This document shows positions 1 to 11,900 of a stretch of DNA of 64,000 nt, in pieces (the stretch's first letter is position 1; each line of letters opens with the position of its first letter). The notes beneath the pieces were generated by a model. It was not told the DNA's origin, searched no databases, and saw only the letters and a program-made list of their open reading frames with translations. The translations under genes and the position numbers were made by a program. This DNA comes from Hofstenia miamia (lineage: Eukaryota > Xenacoelomorpha > Acoela > Hofsteniidae), in contig CABFPE010000476.1 in assembly GCA_900660155.1 (NCBI GenBank), forward strand, positions 364,930-428,929. Reading direction: 5' to 3'.

Positions 1-18
1 TATATATATATATATATA
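1..18. repeat. (TA)n microsatellite at window edge
   Basis: Nine TA units open the window. Similar (TA)n tracts recur at 4897-4917, 43647-43663, 47981-47995, 55568-55596 and 55865-55895, and two of them enclose N gaps. Confidence 0.95.
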
Positions 19-1783
19 CGTAAGATGTGCACCTAGCTTAGCAACGTGCAACTAAGTATTAGTTTCTTCTATGAATAATACTCAAAACAACATTGTAGTA
101 AGTTATCCATGTAACTCTAAATTCTATTTGAAGCAATCCAATTAGAGCTGAATATTACACAAAGTTGCTGACATTTACATGTCAAATGTGGGAATTCTTT
201 GATAGATTTTGAAGTGGTTGTTATCATCTGAGTGGCTTGAGAAGTATTGTTAGTGAATAAGAAAGCAGCACTTCAAAAAATTTTAAGTAGGGGTGTTTTC
301 CATGAGTTTTATATTCAATTAGCACTTTAATATTTCATTCTTCATTCCAATTGCATAGTTTTTATTTAGTATTGTTAGGTTTTGCTTCTTTTTTTATTTT
401 CCTTGAAAAAGATTTTCTCAAAAAATTTCTAAATTCATATGTTCATATGTTAAATTTTTCAGAGTGACTGCGAATGGTTAATTAAGAGATATTAATTTTT
501 TTATTAAAAATCTAGGGTACCACTGTTAAGTGCAATCTATGTATTTATCAAAATTCTAAATATTACTTTCTGTCATAGATTTCTAGAAGGCCTAACTGAA
601 AGAAAATTTGACTTAGGCCTTAATGATGTTCACTAAGTACAGTCAGGAGAAGGTTCCATCAAAAATCATCAACATTATTTTGACTCCAGTTCGAATCTAC
701 TCAGTAAGACCCTGATTGATTTCATAATGCAAGCAATCACTGGTTTCAAGAAAAATTTTTAAGTGCAGGAGACAATAATACTCATAAAACTTAATTTATT
801 TAGAACAGAATCGTGTAACCATTTTGAATATCAGATGAACCCTAACTGAGCTATGGCAATCTGTAAACAAATTTTGAAATTCCTTCTAATGCTGCCCATT
901 CAATATTTAAGATACGAATTGGAGTATTCTTATGAAAATTTTGGAAGTAAAGGTATATTGCATGTCATTTATCAATTTGATATCCCTTTGAATTTCATGC
1001 AATATTCATATAAGCAGAACTAAAAAGTATCGACTTTTGTGTGCATACACCAAAGACGTATCTTCAATATTTGGCTGTGTTTGAAGGAATTTCAATATTT
1101 GGAAATTTTCGTTTAGGTAGTTTGATTTGGATTGTCATACCTCAGTCAGTATTTATCCGATTTTCAAAATGCTTACACCATTCTGTTAGATATTCATAGA
1201 ACTCTCTGAATATGCTATCGTTTCTTGTACTATGTAATTAAGGTGGTTTGTAACTGAAATATGTATTTTTAGCAAAATTTTGAAAAATGTACAGTCCATT
1301 GCTGAAAAAATAAACATTTAGTGCTTTTCAAATTTGCTTTTTTGATTCCACGTAGAAAGTTAGTTAAGTAAATTGCAAAAGTTATTGTATATTCAGATTT
1401 TTTCCGTATTCTGAAGCATGAATCATTTTTATTTAATATCGCGCATGTATACACAGATATTTAAGGAAACTGTATGCATATATGTGTAAAATACTCATTT
1501 AAATAAGGTATATTTCCACACAAATGAAGTCATTAGTGAAACTTTGGTTGAAACACCTCAACCATCAAATGGTAAAGAAGTCTGGTCTATTCAAATTCAC
1601 TCTAATAATTTATGTATATACATGTACATACATGATAAGAAAATCAATTCAATATAGTTGTATATTTACATTTACCAAATATATTATACAGTAAGTTTTA
1701 ACAGAGTTCTTAGTTTACAACCTTAAAATCTTGTGCACATCTTTTTGGAAGAATAAAACATTTGCCATTTTGTAAGAGAAATT
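19..1783. other. AT-rich stretch, no gene seen
   Basis: Only short, stop-rich open frames are present and none resembles a known protein. A stretch of about 30 bases near 1391-1420 resembles part of the inverted-repeat family at 40010-40040 (about 26 of 30 positions by eye), so this may be an eroded copy. Nothing else is recognisable. Confidence 0.6.
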
Positions 1784-2240
1784 TCACTGCTGGACCATGC
1801 CTTGTTTGAATTGAATGTGAATTTTGATTTTTATGCCACACGCCAATTTGTAGTTCAGAGATAGGAATGTAATGTACGCTATACAGGTTTCTTCGGAAAT
1901 TGTGTTAAGTTGATTGACTAAAAAAGGTAGTGATATTTTCTCCTCTGTCTTTATTGAATGTATCACCTCGACGTGGGTCTCTGACGACTCTTTCCCTTTA
2001 CTCTTAGTTGATGTGCGCATGCTCTTCCCTTAGATAATTTTTCAGGATTTTGAAGTTGTTTACTCTGCATAGTTTTTGATACCATTGCTGAAATGCAAAC
2101 AAGACTAGGCGCTCACTTATTGGAAAACCTATTACCTAAGCAAATCATCTTTAGTGTATTGATATTGTGAAAAATTAAAGATGAAGATGTATCTTTCTCT
2201 CTCAACTTGTAAACATGTTTTGTATCAAGTCTTATTTTCT

Positions 2241-2290
2241 CATGCACTCTACCAGGACCAACTATATATACAGCCATGAAATGCGCAGCA
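2241..2290 (-). repeat. Short segment shared with 33551-33599
   Basis: On the minus strand this segment matches the plus-strand segment 33551-33599 at about 33 of the best 40 positions. Both translate to a similar peptide containing AAHFMAV followed by a V/I-V-x-P pattern. It may be a scrap of a multicopy element or a degenerate coding segment. I do not recognise the family. Confidence 0.4.
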
Positions 2291-2440
2291 CTCAAGTGAT
2301 TTGACGTTTACACATATAAAAATAACTTTGTATATTCATTTTATGCATAAATAATAATAAATTAAAAATCATTTGGTTAAATTAATGTATATTTAAAGAA
2401 TAAGAAGTACAATTAACTATTTTACTAGTACAACTTTGGT

Positions 2441-2690
2441 TTTTTACTGCATCATTAATCTTCTTTGCATGATTATTAAAAAAATATTAACACAAACTTT
2501 ACCAAATAAATGCAGTAATTGATTATTGTGGGCACCACAAAAAATTTCACAAACATTAAAATTTGAAATGACAGCCTCTGATGCAAACTCTTGCAAGTTT
2601 ATTGTATTCTTTATCAGAATACAAAATGATTGTTTCACAAGAACAATTGAGTGCATTGAGGGCTAACGTAAACCGCCTCTATCAAGATCT
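2441..2690 (-). pseudogene. THAP/P-type transposase, probable C-terminal fragment
   Basis: The minus strand encodes a peptide with LDRGGL followed, after an in-frame stop, by PSMHSIVLVKQSF and a helical tail containing LLHLFGKVCVN. Many THAP9/P-element-like transposases carry an (L/V)DRGGL-x-x-PS segment near the C-terminus. The strand and relative position (downstream of the catalytic part at 5700-7131) agree with this being the same decayed transposon. About 3 kb of repeats separates the two pieces. This rests on a short motif; an unrelated frame is the alternative. Confidence 0.4.
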
Positions 2691-2699
2691 TCAATATAA

Positions 2700-3027
2700 G
2701 TATAATTGAAACTTACATTTTTTGATGTTGAGACATAAATTTCTGACAGCAGTCACAATTGAAAATCAATGGATACAATTGTTTTATTTGACTGCATATA
2801 TATCCTGTGATATAATAACAAACATAGTCATCTCCATTAAAATATAATTTAGAATAGTCATACGTTTTTGAAGAACCAGTGACAAATTTGACAATTGAAA
2901 TGGCAATCTTAGATAAAATTATTTTGAGTTCTAATTTTCTTCTGTTCTTTGAACATCAAACAAATTCACAAGAAATTTGGAGCCAGAGAATTGCCGATCT
3001 TTGCCAAATTGACGTTCAAGAGGATCC
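2700..3027. other. AT-rich stretch, no gene seen
   Basis: A plus-strand open frame of about 100 codons (2879-3187) crosses this stretch, but its end is made of the tandem repeat at 3113-3185 and it shows no recognisable domain. I treat it as a chance frame. Confidence 0.5.
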
Positions 3028-3330
3028 TGTTGTAATCATGTTGTCAACAAATATTCATTATTGCTTGTATTTAGAAATTCTTTTGAAACATATAACAGTA
3101 GTATATAGGGACTCGAAGGACGTGCCACTTTTTTCTGATTGGTCGAGAGGTGGGTCGAAGGACGTGCCACTTTTTTGTGATTGGTAACAAAAATTTAAAT
3201 AAGACTTGTTGATGATTTCAGACTTCGCTGGATTGTATGCACATATACGTCAATTCGACCCCGATCTCTGATCGAGAACCAATAAACTTTACAAGATCTT
3301 GAGGCTGGAAACCAATAATTTTAGGCAACG
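3028..3330 (+). mobile_element. Possible solo LTR (boundaries not defined)
   Basis: The stretch has the look of a short LTR: a duplicated 31-bp block with inverted CCAAT boxes (3113-3185), a TAAATAAG-type TATA-like motif about 15 bases further on, and a CCAATAAAC polyadenylation-like signal near 3279. It is more GC-rich than its surroundings. I could not find TG...CA ends or a target duplication, so this is a suggestion only. Confidence 0.25.
3113..3185 (+). repeat. 31-bp direct repeat, two copies, period 42
   Basis: Copies lie at 3113-3143 and 3155-3185 and differ at one position. Each starts TCGAAGGACGTGCCAC and ends GATTGGT, an inverted CCAAT box. Short duplicated blocks of this kind are common in LTR or promoter enhancers. 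Confidence 0.9.
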
Positions 3331-3503
3331 GAATAATTTCAAATTTTACTAGATGTCGCTACTCAAAATGGTTAATTTTAACTAAATAATTTAATTTTAA
3401 GTAAAAAATATTCAAAATTGGAGTATCATTATCAATGTTTAACATTATTTTGGTGAATGTATCATTTACACGATTGATCAGGTGTAGTTGTATGTAGCAA
3501 CTG

Positions 3504-4560
3504 AACTTATATTGTATGTATATATACAAAAGGTATATTTATCCATATATACATATAGCTTTCTTAAACATCTAATAAAAGTTTTAACATGAGCGTCTTT
3601 ACAAGTTAAAAATGTTTCTCTACAGAGTTTGTCAGTATATTCATACATAACTTTCATTTATTACAATAGCATTAGTAAAGAATTTTCTTTAAGTACAGGA
3701 GGATATAAATTAACAGTAGAAATCATCTTGTCAAATGATTTTTATTAATGTGTATTCTATATATTGCGTAATCTTTTCAGCAAATATGAAAATTTATCGT
3801 TCAACTACATAATGAAATTTGTAGAATGCCTTAATATGGGTATTTACGTTAGATATTAAATAAAATACATAAAAACAAAACCATTAAGGCTTCGAAATAC
3901 GAAAAACTCTGAATATACAACAAGGAAATGTCGAATTTAAGTGTATGTACGTTTTTCTTTCTCCTTTTTTAAAAAGTTTATACTAAAACTGTCATAAAAT
4001 TTGGATTTTGTTAAATGTCTATGACGAAAAGATATCTTCATTTTAACACATTATTCAGTTTTCACAATGATTCAAGTGGTGACGGTTGAATTCATTCAAT
4101 AATGTAAGTTATTTTTGTATTTTAAAAAGTTAATATTACAAATTTTGTTTCATTTGATTTCGAATTAAAAATTTACTTCTTTTCATGCAAACTGTGTACG
4201 ACTATGTGTTTTGTAAAATCAATCAATTTAATCATTTTGCGTAAATGTATTTTTTATGAAAAAGTGTTAGTCTTTTTGTAATTAAAAATGTTTTGCGAGT
4301 TTCATGACATCTAATTGATTTGGTTTTGAAATGGCGCTATGTATTCATTTGCGATTATCAAAATTTACTCGTTGACTGAAACAATGCGAATGTTAACGTT
4401 TTAACATTGTAAAGCTGTGTATAGCATTGAAAGCGTTTTGTTTTTAGTTTAGAAATTTTTGAGATTCATTTTCCACTTTGTAGATCAATACATAAATGCA
4501 CATGTTAGGAATAATATTATCAACGATTTTTATATTCTTTTTTAAGGTTTATACAATACG
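3504..4560 (+). repeat. Inverted repeat, left arm (partner 38461-40415)
   Basis: Nearly the whole segment matches the reverse complement of 38461-40415. Matching landmarks are the outer part (AACTTATATTGT, then ATAGCTTTCTTAA and AACATGAGCG), the middle (GACGAAAAGATATCTTCATT) and the inner end (CATGTTAGGAATAATA, then GGTTTATACA). Identity by eye is high but not complete. The right arm carries about 1 kb of extra sequence relative to 4110-4185. No protein-coding signal was seen. It may be two copies of one interspersed repeat in opposite orientation, or the arms of a larger palindromic element. Confidence 0.85.
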
Positions 4561-4929
4561 TGTGTTATTATCTAATTTTCTCAGAATTCTGCATCTCATG
4601 AGCGTTTGAAAATTCATACAATTTATTATTTTGAAAAGCAAGAAAAATGATAATTTTTTACTTAATGCACTTTGTGTCAAGCCGAGGTATTTATTTGTTG
4701 CGAGATTTTGTTCTTTCAGTTGGCATCTCATAAATGTTTAATACTATTTGGGAAAGCAAACAAATTTTTATTATGTAAAGACTAATAAATATATCATTTT
4801 TTAACCACATACACTTTCTGTGAAACAATTCAAACCTTTGTTAAACATTGATTGTATTCAGCGTATTGAAATATTTATTTTTATAAATAAAATCTGTATA
4901 TATATATATATATATATCTGTATAAAGTA

Positions 4930-5125
4930 AAATCTGAATTTACAATAAAAATTTTTTGTGCATTAACGTTTTTCTCACTCATTCTTGAAAGTTTATACTA
5001 ATAACGTCATGAAATTTTCATTTTGTTTAATGATGAAAAGATATCTTAATTTTAACATAATATTCAGTTTCTTACAATGTTTTTGACTAATTTGATCAGT
5101 TGAATTCATGTATACAAATGGAAAA
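4930..5125 (+). repeat. Third, degenerate copy of the inverted-repeat family
   Basis: The segment shares the order AGTTTATACTAA, CGTCATGAAATTT, GATGAAAAGATATCTT, TTTTAACA, ATTCAGTTT and TTGAATTCAT with 3960-4110 in direct orientation. This shows that the arm sequence is a multicopy repeat. A (TA)n tract lies just upstream at 4897-4917. Confidence 0.7.
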
Positions 5126-5158
5126 ATTAAATGTATATCAGTACTGAAAGAATGGATT

Positions 5159-5330
5159 GACGTCTACAAACGTAGAAAAGTCAAAAGCCATGTAGACTCA
5201 AAGAAAGGAAAAACGTCGGAAAAAAAATGTAAGTCTACAAATGTGAAATCGTCAGAAAAGAAATGTAAGTCATAAACGTGAAAATATGTTGGAAAATAAA
5301 TGTAAATCACAATCGTGGAAAAGTCGTATA
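5159..5330 (+). repeat. Degenerate tandem repeat, unit about 36 bp, lysine-rich in one frame
   Basis: About five units follow a GTAAGTCTACAAACGTG pattern, each ending near GTCGGAAAAGAAAT. In one plus-strand frame the first part reads without stops for roughly 50 codons as a Lys/Ser-rich peptide with the repeated core SSEKKCKS, ending at a stop after the third unit. It could be a decayed low-complexity coding repeat or plain minisatellite. No homology is recognised. Confidence 0.6.
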
Positions 5331-5695
5331 CCGGGTATTTATTTAATTCTTAATAGAAAAGACACCAAAAAATTTTAAAATTTAAGCAATTTCTTATAAT
5401 ATTAAATTTATATTTTTAACTGTTTTGTATATATGTATATCAATAAACGCTAACAACCAATTTACGACACTAATAACAAAACATGTTATCAACAATCTTG
5501 AAATGTTTCATATAAAAATTCCTACTTGCAAATATTTTATTCTTGAATTCATTTTTATAATTGTGAAGGCATTTCATGTTTGTTACATTTTAAACAATAG
5601 ACTGCAAACAAGCGTGTTTATTTTCGCCGTCTGTGAAACGTATTTTTCTCAATGAACACATACGATTGAAGATTATCTTTTAATCAAAACAATAC
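5331..5695. other. AT-rich stretch, no gene seen
   Basis: A 76-codon plus-strand frame (5425-5655) is hydrophobic and lacks any motif. I regard it as chance. Confidence 0.5.
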
Positions 5696-5699
5696 ATAT

Positions 5700-7131
5700 A
5701 TACTACCTATAACTGCACTACAAGTTTGCAATAAGGCATCAAATGTCTGATTAGTAAGACCAGGGAGTCCGGAGGCTTTTCTAGATTGTACATATTCACT
5801 AAATGCTAATATAACTTCTAATTGCTTAGTAGATCTAGAAATGCCTTGTGATAAATGGACTCAATTCTTAGAGGACTTTGCATTTACGATTGACCACCAT
5901 ACATAATGCTAAATTGACATTCAATTTATTCTCCGGAGAAAGAGCACTGTCGCACAACAGTGGTACTTTCTGAAGATTAGTCTTATGATCTTTTTCTTGT
6001 TGGTGCAATTTATTTAAGGATGTCTACGTTGCTTTATCATTTTCTTTGATATTAAATTAAATACGTCAATTTCAAAGTGAAATGATGGGAGTGTAAATGT
6101 TTGATAGTTATACCAATTATTACGAATTGTCATTATAAGATGAACAGTATCATACATAAGGTACAATGTTCTTCTAGAAAATAGACACTGAATTATAAAA
6201 TTATTGCTAGAAGAATAGAATGAACACAGGTTTATGTATACTGAAATAATTATTCTGCTATTGTCACAAACAAATCCCCAGACTTTGAAATTATGTCGAT
6301 GCAACAATTCCAATATGGAGGTTATGTGATCAATAAGAACATTAGCAGTGGTTTTTACTAGAGGAATAGATTTTATAATAAAATTCTTCTTATTTCTACA
6401 AATGAAATTTACCATGAAAGAATAAATGCTTTGGTATGGTTGACCACTCTCATCAATCCCACAAAATTGCACTCCAGAGTAGGAAGCAGTTCGCTGTAAA
6501 AACAGCTCATCAAATGACATAATGCAGTAGAGAGAATGATGAGATTCTGAGAATTTCATAATGAACTTGTCTATATCCAGTGCTCCACTGGTAATATTAT
6601 AGAGTGATCTAGTAGTAGGTAATGAAAAATACTCTCTGACTAGTTCGTAAAAACTTAACAATGAAAAACGTAATAAAATTGAAAATTTTAAAATGAGATT
6701 AAAATATGAACACTTTTCTTTAGAGATCATTGTAATTAAATCTTGTAGCAATTAAAGATTACCAAAACTTTCGAATTCCTCACATTTCAATTTCAAATAA
6801 TTACAGAGTTCAGAAAATTGACTTTTTCTGCTAAGTTTGCAACCATGGATTGATCTAAACAATTGTGGATACGGAAGTGCAGAACAATTAATTTAGATAC
6901 TGATTTTAAAAGAAGTGTATATAATCAGAGTTTCTTGAACTATTGGAATTGGATCAGTGATATTAAATATTCTAAATCACTTGTCTTTTTGTTCCAAGTA
7001 CCAATTGGCAGGAATGATGTCTGGAGAAATATCAGCAATTGACTGTATAACATCTGATGATGAAAATGCTTCAAATTGATCTGGTTGTCGCCTATCTTTT
7101 GATGGATTATGAGGAGTCGAAAATGTAGTCT
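5700..7131 (-). pseudogene. THAP/P-type (THAP9-like) transposase, linker and catalytic region, decayed
   Basis: The longest intact piece is 6014-6751. It contains, in order, an S-x-x-S-F-Y-E-L-V-R segment followed by LPTTRSL, the first acidic motif in SFDELFLQ, a conserved SGVQFCGID stretch, a second acidic motif in FVCDNSRI, and YDTVHLIMTIRNNW. This order is that of THAP9/P-element-like RNase H-fold transposases, which cut and paste DNA in the nucleus. Downstream (5750-6000), pieces in other frames resemble the following family segment (HQQEKDHK, then LSPENKLNVNLALCMV). Upstream (6935-7131) a plausible linker exon follows a splice-acceptor-like TTTGCTTAG. Stops and frame changes break it: an in-frame stop follows EQKDK near 6975, and 5700-6010 needs at least two frame changes. 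The matching N-terminal THAP domain lies at 32527-32822 beyond the LTR insertion. Confidence 0.8.
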
Positions 7132-7229
7132 AAGCAAATATGTCTATGTTCTTGCTTAAATTATAAAAGTTAACTATTAAATAGACAAAACAAACTTAAC
7201 ACCTCTAAATTATTATATTATCATTCTTC

Positions 7230-7233
7230 ATAA
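7230..7233. repeat. Target-site duplication of element A (left copy, ATAA)
   Basis: ATAA directly precedes the left LTR, and the same four bases follow the right LTR at 32499-32502. Gypsy-type integrases commonly make 4-6 bp duplications. Confidence 0.75.
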
Positions 7234-8365
7234 TATAACATCCTCTACCAGGCATTATTAATGTTTGTCTTTTGTTACTGCATAACACTAGTCATAGTTT
7301 TGCGGGACTGCTTTGGCTTTTGTTTCTATTAACACAATGTAACTAGATATAACTGTTCACTATTTAGAAAATGAAGCCATGCAGTGATTTATTCAATGAT
7401 CAATAGTGGGCATCTGCCCAAATCTGATCTCCACATCCAGTTTCACCAGTCATTTGATGTTCCATTTGATTGAGTTCCACCTCTCAGCTCCATTGTTTCC
7501 TTTTTTTGTACCCTATCCTAGCTCAGTGCATATTCAAGACGTGACACAATTTGACTTAAACTCTATTTTGTAAAAGTGTTCCATTTGTTTGCAACCTGAC
7601 TTGTTACTAGCTGCTTACTTAATGTTACTTGTAGCCATTACCAAAATATACTGGCTTTAATAAATGTATTAATATCAAGCAGCTCCTAATGTTACATTTA
7701 TAAGTCTCCTAATGTTCAGTCACTTTATCTGTCATTTATAGGTCACTAATTTGGATCTAGAATATTATTAATATATTCAATAGGTTTTGGTTATCCAACT
7801 GTTTGTTCAAAGTTAATTATTTTAATACATGTATTCAATGATCGCTAGTCAACTATTTGAGAGAAAAACTCCTACACCTAATTTATGTGCACTTTCATGG
7901 TCTGGCACAGGGACCCTTGAATCATTCTCAATGATCGATCCAGACCACTACTAAACACCACTTGATTAGCTCGATATTGTATTAAATAATCAAACCTTTA
8001 TAGTAGAAACAAAATAAGAATTCCAAATAAAATTCTTTATCAATTCCTTACAGTATATAATTCGTATTTATAGTAATTCCATAAGTAGTACCTGTTGATT
8101 TCAAATTTAAACTTTTCTTCTGCCAAGATGGCGGCTAAAAATAATGGAAATGATTTCACCCCCTTGTTTTGCCAAAAGTATTATTATTGACCAATACTAA
8201 TCTCTCATTTGTGACACATATTGTTTCTTAGTTGCATAGTACAAATAAATCTAAATTAATCTAATTGATCTAAATACAATATTTCTAATCATTGTTTCTT
8301 TGATCTTATTCTCACTTCACATAATGTTTGCAGCTTATTTTTGATTTTATTTGGATGATGCTACA
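7234..8365 (-). repeat. Element A, 3' LTR
   Basis: The segment is homologous along its length to 31395-32498 and less closely to the LTRs of B. On the minus strand it starts TGTAGCATCATCC and its far end corresponds to the TTACA terminus of the other copies. It includes the block CCATCTTGGCAGA shared by every LTR of this family in the window. It differs from its partner by scattered substitutions and some length changes. Confidence 0.92.
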
Positions 8366-8376
8366 TGCCCTCCTCA
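8366..8376 (-). other. Element A polypurine tract
   Basis: The minus strand reads TGAGGAGGGCA immediately before the 3' LTR. This is the position where the plus-strand DNA primer is made in LTR elements. The B counterpart is at 15460-15472. Confidence 0.7.
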
Positions 8377-8379
8377 GAT

Positions 8380-11300
8380 TGCATTATTTTTAGCACAGCT
8401 CATTCTCCATGTACCAGTGTCTCTGCCTTCTGAATTATTGACTCTGCATGCTGATCTTCCCATGCGGTTTTTTCAAATTCATCGTTTTTTGTCATTTTCA
8501 AGACATTTTTTTGTCTCATTTGTTTGTTATGGTGTTTGCATATTTCAAGAGCTTCGCCTTTCAAATATCCTCTGCTATTAGTGTAATTTCTCTTAATTTG
8601 TTGATCTTTTGTGAGAATATTTCATAGTATTTCTGATATAACTGTATACCTTTGATTCCTATCAATAGCATCATTTGCACGTCAGCCCTACTCATGTGGC
8701 TAGGTCTCTGATCTGATTGTCTGGGTAGAAAAACATAAATACTTTTCTTAAGCTATGAGTATTTGCCACGTCCTTATAAAAGAAGCTGATGTTGTCTCTT
8801 ACTTCTTGTTCACTAATTTCATTTGGATTTGTTTTTGTTAATAAGCATCATTGTTATGATTTCAACTCTCTTTGTTACATTGTAGTAGCAGTACTTTCTC
8901 TCCCAGATGTCTGTCCACACGATGTCATTCACTCCAGAGAATAGCATTATTGCTTTTGGAGTGTGGCTTTCTATCTCTTTCGTCAGATCTTGTAGTTGTA
9001 AGTTGATAGGTTTTTCTTTTGTATACAGTTCTTATGGCATTATTGTTCCTTCAATGTATACCCTCTCTATATTATCATTCTTCAGCATTATTTCTATCAA
9101 TCTCTTGTAGTCGTCACATTCTACTATAGCTTTTGCCTTCTTTTCCGCATTTATGTATGACTTGTATTCATGCAAGAAGGTTTTCACAACTCTAACCTCT
9201 TTTGGCCGTCTCCAATGTGGGAGGACCATTGGTATTGCAACTGTTTCCAGTGGTGTGCAGATTAGGATTTTTGTTTCAATCTGTCTTTCTATGTAAGGGT
9301 ATGAGCCTTCCATAGTTGGTGCTGTTGCTTAGCCTATTGTAGCGGGGTAATTCATTTTTGCTTCTGAGATGGTGTTCCAAAATGCCTGTGTGAGTCCCGT
9401 TCTGCTTAATTTTAATCGTATTTTGTCTTTAATGTCTATTCTTGCTGTTATGCATTTGATGTCTACTGCTAACTGATAATATGGTTTTAGCAACTCTTCC
9501 AGTTCAGTCTTTGTGAATGCTTCCATAAACATTAACTTCATTGTCACCACCATTTGCTGTCCCTAATATTTTGAAAGTTTCTTTCTTTAATCTCTCTGGT
9601 TTCCCAAGTTACTTTTATTTCAACTAGGAACCATTCATTGTCAGTATCAATCCACTTGATTGTTCTCACTGGGCACACTTCTTCCCACTTCTCTATATTT
9701 ATTCTATTGATTGTTTGCTGTGTTTTAGGAGACAATGGTAACTGTGAGGATGTTAGCAGTTCTTCCTCTTCCATCACCTCCCTCTGTGTTTTTGTTACCA
9801 TTTCACAGACTTCCACTGGTTCAGTTATTCCTCCTTTTTTCATCACTTCTGCACTCCATATTATTTTCGTAAATGTGCAGCGTGGGCTGTCTCATTCATA
9901 TCTCTCCATTTCTTTTTCAAGGGTTTTCTGCACATTTTTTTGTATTGCTATTTTCCTATTTCTTCTGTGCTTGCCAGCTTCTGTTTATTATTTTTTCTTG
10001 TGGTTATCCATGGTTGATTTTCCATCTGCCTCAGCCATGTTTCTGATGTTTCTCCCCACATATATTTTATATTGTAATTTTGCTTGGACATATCCCTGTT
10101 TTGTTGGCCATGTCTACTATCAACATTTTCCCAATCAGGCTCTCATTCATTATCATGTGACTGAGTATCTTCTCCATTGTTTGTACTGGTTTTTCTGATT
10201 TAATTGGGTGAATCCAACCTTTCAATGTGGCCATTCAGCAACCAATTCTTTGTTTGTGTATTAATCAGGGCTAATGCTATTTTGAATCTCTTTGCTTTCA
10301 TTAGCTTGTGTCTGATGTGAAGGAAATAGGGAGTTTTAATTCTGTATATTCTGTTGTAAATATTGCTAGTATCCATGCTGTTGTTCTAAAGCAGATTTCC
10401 AGCACATTCTTTTCTTCAAATATTAGCTGTTTGAAATCCTTTTTGGTGTGTAGTTCATAGGCTTTGTTCACTTCTGTTAGTACCATTTCTACCAATTTGT
10501 TGAACTTATGTGATGGTGCCTTGATCTTTATTTCTAGCCAGCTCTCCTCCACTTTCTGTTGCAGTTTCATATTCTTCCATACTTTCTGAATCTGTTGTAG
10601 ATGTTCTTGCCATTGTGTTAAGCTACATTTTATAAATAACAAGTTGGCTTTTTCTATGCCATCTGTGTCTGCCATCATTTTGATTGTTTTAGTTTGTTTG
10701 TAGAGGTCGATCACAATGCATGGATCCACCATTATTTTGTATATCTGCACCCAATAGTTTATTTGTAGATCGAATCAAATTACTTCTGGGATGGTTGTGT
10801 CTATTGGTGTTTTCTCTCAAAGGAAAATATTCTCTGTTTGCATGCATGCATCTTGTAGATGTTCTGGAATGGTATCAATTGTTGACCTTGTGATTATTAC
10901 TACTCTCACTTTTTGTACTTTCACCATTTGTAGTGTTTGATCAATGTTTTTCTCCAAGTTTTTTGTGTATTCTTGTTCTTTCAACATGTGTATGATTGTG
11001 AGGTTTTCTTCATCCATGTTTATTTCCAGAATTTCCGCTATCTTATCCTTGTATGCCATTATTGTTTGTGTTGTTTCCAATGTGAAGTCTTTGTTAAATG
11101 CAATGTGTAGTGTGCTTTGCATATATGGCCTTTCTGATGTTTTATTCATTTCCTGTGGGTAGCTTATAATCACATTTACTTTCAGTCTGTTGTTAGTGTT
11201 GAGCACTATCAGTAAATTTCTTCCTTCAAGTTTTGCAACCTTTCTTATCTGAGCCTATGTTTCTGGGGATAGTTTTGCAAATGCATTGTAATGCATTTTT

Positions 11301-11430
11301 AATGTTCCTATGAAGTATGGGTGTAACGTTTCTCTATTGATTTTAGACATGCATCTTTCTATCTCTTTTGATCATACTGTTCTCTCCAAGGTAGTCTATG
11401 AGGAGGAGTGAAGCTGGGTCATCCATAGTG
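8380..11430 (-). mobile_element. Element A, unidentified third ORF region (fossil)
   Basis: About 3 kb between integrase and the 3' LTR carries protein-coding sequence on the minus strand that is clearly homologous to the same region of B (15480-18473). Shared landmarks include ISYPQEMN, ERPYM, IMAYKDKIAEI, HLQQIQ, GGITEPVEVCEM, SPKTQQTI, INIEKW, YLHEYKSY and YIEG. The product would be long, hydrophilic and rich in Lys, Glu, Ile and Thr. I see no signal peptide, transmembrane segment or cysteine-rich domain, which argues against an envelope. I do not recognise the family. The region is broken. Hydrophobic plus-strand frames here (for example 9638-10198) are antisense shadows. Confidence 0.75.
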
Positions 11431-11479
11431 GTAATCTGCTGGTGCTTGGTTCACAGTCCATGGGCTGTGAATCTGTGCT

Positions 11480-11900
11480 GATAGTTTCTACTGATTCACC
11501 CTTGAATAGGTTCACAGTTACTCCTACCAGCATTTGAGCAGGTGTGGTTCCAGTGGGGATAACATCAGCCTTGAATCACTTTTGTATCTCCACAGTTCTT
11601 CCACCACTTGCACCTTCCTCTGGAACTCCTAGTGTCTCATTGCCCTTGAATTGGCGTCATGGACACTTGGAAGGAAAGTTGTGCTGCTGTGCACCAGTTT
11701 TCTGCATGCCCTTGAATTGGTGGTGCAGATCCCTGATGGGAGAGGCTCTTTGTCTGTTGTTCTCCCTGCTCTTGAATCAGCCTTGGGGACTACTAGGACG
11801 CCTTCTCACTCTACATTGTCTATTCATTGGTTCCTCATTCTCATCCCTTCTGCCCTTGAGTCAACATCTGGTTTGAGAACTTCTTCAAACTCTCCTTCTC
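11480..11900 (-). repeat. Element A spacer with about 70-bp periodic CCCTTGAAT-type motifs
   Basis: The motif (C)CCTTGAATC or a close variant appears about six times (near 11502, 11570, 11642, 11710, 11770 and 11852), spaced 60-80 bp. The same arrangement occurs in B at 18545-18905. It separates the pol and third-ORF regions. It may encode a repetitive linker or tail on the minus strand, or be a non-coding control region. Confidence 0.65.

Noticed and set aside
2879-3187. 102-codon plus-strand frame as a host gene
   Set aside because: Its C-terminal part is the 31-bp direct repeat, and no domain or codon bias distinguishes it from the surroundings.
9638-10198. 186-codon plus-strand frame resembling a multi-pass membrane protein
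   Set aside because: It is antisense to the third ORF of element A. A/T-rich minus-strand lysine and glutamate codons read as hydrophobic residues on the plus strand, and homologous minus-strand peptides occur in element B.
8380-11430. Third ORF as a retroviral envelope
   Set aside because: No signal peptide, cleavage site, membrane anchor or cysteine pattern was seen in either the A or the B copy.
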